NCBI RefSeq assembly: GCF_030063245.1 | Contig: NZ_JASISR010000010.1 | Span: 62,001-126,000, forward strand | Length of the DNA stretch: 64,000 bases | Direction of reading: 5' to 3' | Source: Paenarthrobacter sp. PH39-S1 | Lineage (GTDB): Bacteria > Actinomycetota > Actinomycetes > Actinomycetales > Micrococcaceae | Shown here: one piece after another, positions 62,988 through 64,000 of the stretch | How the letters are laid out: each line of letters begins with the position of its first letter | How positions within the stretch are numbered: position 1 is the stretch's first letter | Notes under the pieces: model-generated | What the model was told of the DNA's origin: nothing | Database searches by the model: none | Seen by the model: only the letters and a program-made list of their open reading frames with translations | Translations under genes and position numbers: made by a program

Positions 62988-63586
62988 TAGACCGCTCGCT
63001 TCCGTAGCCGGCGACGTTCACGCTCGGACAGTCCACCCCAAATGCCAAAGCGTTCGTCATTGGACAGCGCATATTCCAAGCACTGGGCGCGGACGTTGCA
63101 CGCGCCGCAGACTTTTTTGGCGTCCCTGGTCGAGCCGCCCTTTTCGGGGAAGAACGCTTCCGGGTCAGTCTGCGCACACAGCGCGTCGGTCTGCCAGCCG
63201 AGTTCACCCTCGTCGCTGAAGTCATCACTTCTGGAGGGAAGCCCGATCCACACCGGCTGGGGAAGTCCCTGCACCGGCTTGACGAGCAGCTCCAGGGGCG
63301 GGTCCGTCAGATCCTCAGCCAGATCGTCACCCAACTCCTGCGCTTCGTGATCGGCCAGGAACGCCGTCGCCTGATCCTCGAGGGACTCCCGGGCACTCTG
63401 GTGGTACCGCTCGGCAGCCAGCGGATCCGCCGTATCGACGTACCAGTCGCTGGGGACACCAATTGAGCGATACTGCACCGCAGCCTGCCCCTGCACGGCG
63501 GACTGGCCGCCCAGGACGGTCGCCGCTATAGAACCAGCCGTCGAGCGTTGTGCCGGTGAAGCTGCACTGCGTTCCGCTTGTCCCAT
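62987..63586 (-). CDS. WhiB family transcriptional regulator
   Basis: 199 aa. The C-terminal 80 residues have the four iron-sulfur Cys (ALCAQTDPEAFFPEKGGS, then VCGACNVRAQC), the GIWGGLSERERRRLRKR turn and basic tail. The spacing and the position next to the giant GT2 and DUF5719 genes fit the WhiB2/WhmD group that controls cell division, but the about 110-residue N-terminal extension is long. ATG 63586 follows AGGAGG with a 6-nt spacer; the frame from 63664 is unsupported. It binds a 4Fe-4S cluster and partners with the main sigma factor. Confidence 0.93.
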   Translation of the reverse strand: MGQAERSAASPAQRSTAGSIAATVLGGQSAVQGQAAVQYRSIGVPSDWYVDTADPLAAERYHQSARESLEDQATAFLADHEAQELGDDLAEDLTDPPLELLVKPVQGLPQPVWIGLPSRSDDFSDEGELGWQTDALCAQTDPEAFFPEKGGSTRDAKKVCGACNVRAQCLEYALSNDERFGIWGGLSERERRRLRKRAV

Positions 63587-63682
63587 GGTCGTCCTCCTGT
63601 GTGTCCGCTGCGGTAAAAGAATTGGCCGTTGGCCCGGCTTCCGGTTCGTTGCAACCGCCGGCAACGACGTGGCGTGGTTCTA

Positions 63683-63712
63683 ATTACACCGTTGTAAGAC
63701 AGGGTGCGTCAA
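63683..63712 (-). promoter_or_regulatory. whiB promoter, SigA-type
   Basis: TTGACG (63712-63707) and TGTAAT (63688-63683) with 18 bp between, about 97 nt before the whiB ATG. Both boxes match consensus at five of six positions, the best promoter in the window. Confidence 0.65.
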
Positions 63713-63915
63713 GCGGGAGGCGATCATATCCACAAACGGCCCGTCGGACGCGCCGCGCCACGCCCGACATCCGGATGGGCTATCCCGGGCGTGGCGGATT
63801 GCTTTAATCGTCGCCGCGATGATGCCCGCGAAAGTACACGCTTTTCATGCCGAGCCGCCGGATACGCGGCGGCCGGGAAAGTGAGTAATATCACATCGAC
63901 GCAGACCCGATTGCA

Positions 63916-63949
63916 GGCTTTCGGCACTCACTGGCTTTCGGCACTCACT
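63916..63949. repeat. 17-bp tandem repeat, two perfect copies
   Basis: GGCTTTCGGCACTCACT occurs at 63916 and 63933 in the non-coding end of the window. It may be an operator for a gene beyond the edge. Confidence 0.8.
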
Positions 63950-64000
63950 GACCGCCGGCACTGCGTGCTGACGGCTCCTGATGGCAGGATGAGTACATGC

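Larger units (their letters stand above)
63587..64000. promoter_or_regulatory. 414-bp region upstream of whiB
   Basis: No coding frame is convincing. It holds the whiB promoter (63683-63712) and a 17-bp tandem repeat (63916-63949), and runs off the window. Confidence 0.5.

Noticed and set aside
63724-63927. 67-codon minus-strand frame at the window end
   Set aside because: Covers the whiB -35 area neighbourhood, lacks a ribosome site and any recognisable motif.

Overview
The window looks like chromosomal DNA of a high-GC actinobacterium, most likely Micrococcaceae (Arthrobacter or a close relative). The reasons are the high GC content, a WhiB regulator, an Rpf protein with DUF348 and G5 domains in the order tatD-rpf-rsmA-ispE, the run glmU-prs-rplY-pth, DUF3499 and DUF5719 proteins, a protein O-mannosyltransferase, and many starts placed 6-7 nt after a TANNNT box, as expected for leaderless actinobacterial mRNAs. 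I saw no rRNA, insertion sequence, phage genes or CRISPR array. There is one tRNA (Gln, anticodon TTG). No database search was possible; names rest on motifs, length and context.

Region 1 (1-18.8 kb) is an exopolysaccharide (EPS) and surface locus. It holds a secreted fibrinogen-like/FN3/PKD/LamG protein cut by the window edge, an O-antigen-ligase-like membrane protein, a GT2 glycosyltransferase, a Wzz-like protein fused to a degenerate tyrosine-kinase-like domain, an exported phosphoesterase, an APH-fold protein, a WecG/TagA/CpsF glycosyltransferase and an initiating polyprenyl glycosylphosphotransferase. Embedded in it is a complete set for making and recycling PAPS: cysD, cysN, cysQ, and a cysC fused to an ATP-sulfurylase-like N-terminus and overlapping a TauE/SafE transporter gene. 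No sulfotransferase is visible. The simplest reading is an EPS locus tied to sulfation, with the sulfotransferase beyond the left edge or unrecognised.

Region 2 (18.9-27.5 kb) is three consecutive large LuxR-type ATPase regulators (LAL/MalT-like) on the minus strand. The two intergenic stretches contain GTACTC repeats, a 17-mer tandem repeat and an AT-rich promoter region.

Region 3 (27.7-39 kb) is housekeeping: pth, rplY, prs, glmU, tRNA-Gln, an ABC-F ATPase, ispE, rsmA, rpf and tatD, all on the minus strand.

Region 4 (39.2-53.6 kb) is mostly envelope genes: MoxR-DUF58-transglutaminase on the plus strand ending in a 66-bp near-perfect palindrome, then gabD, rsmI, protein mannosyltransferase, a DUF1461 membrane protein, SpoIIM-like, RDD and an L,D-transpeptidase.

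Region 5 (53.6-64 kb) holds an MBL-fold hydrolase, ahcY, Trm112-like, DUF3499, a zincin-like protein, DUF5719, a giant membrane GT2 glycosyltransferase and a WhiB regulator.

The most unusual signals are two genes whose only sensible start codons are ATC (RDD, 51423) and ATT (giant GT2, 62987), the PAPS set inside the EPS locus, the 21-bp-phased operator-like repeats before the GT2 gene at 5202, and the palindrome that encodes the last residues of the transglutaminase.
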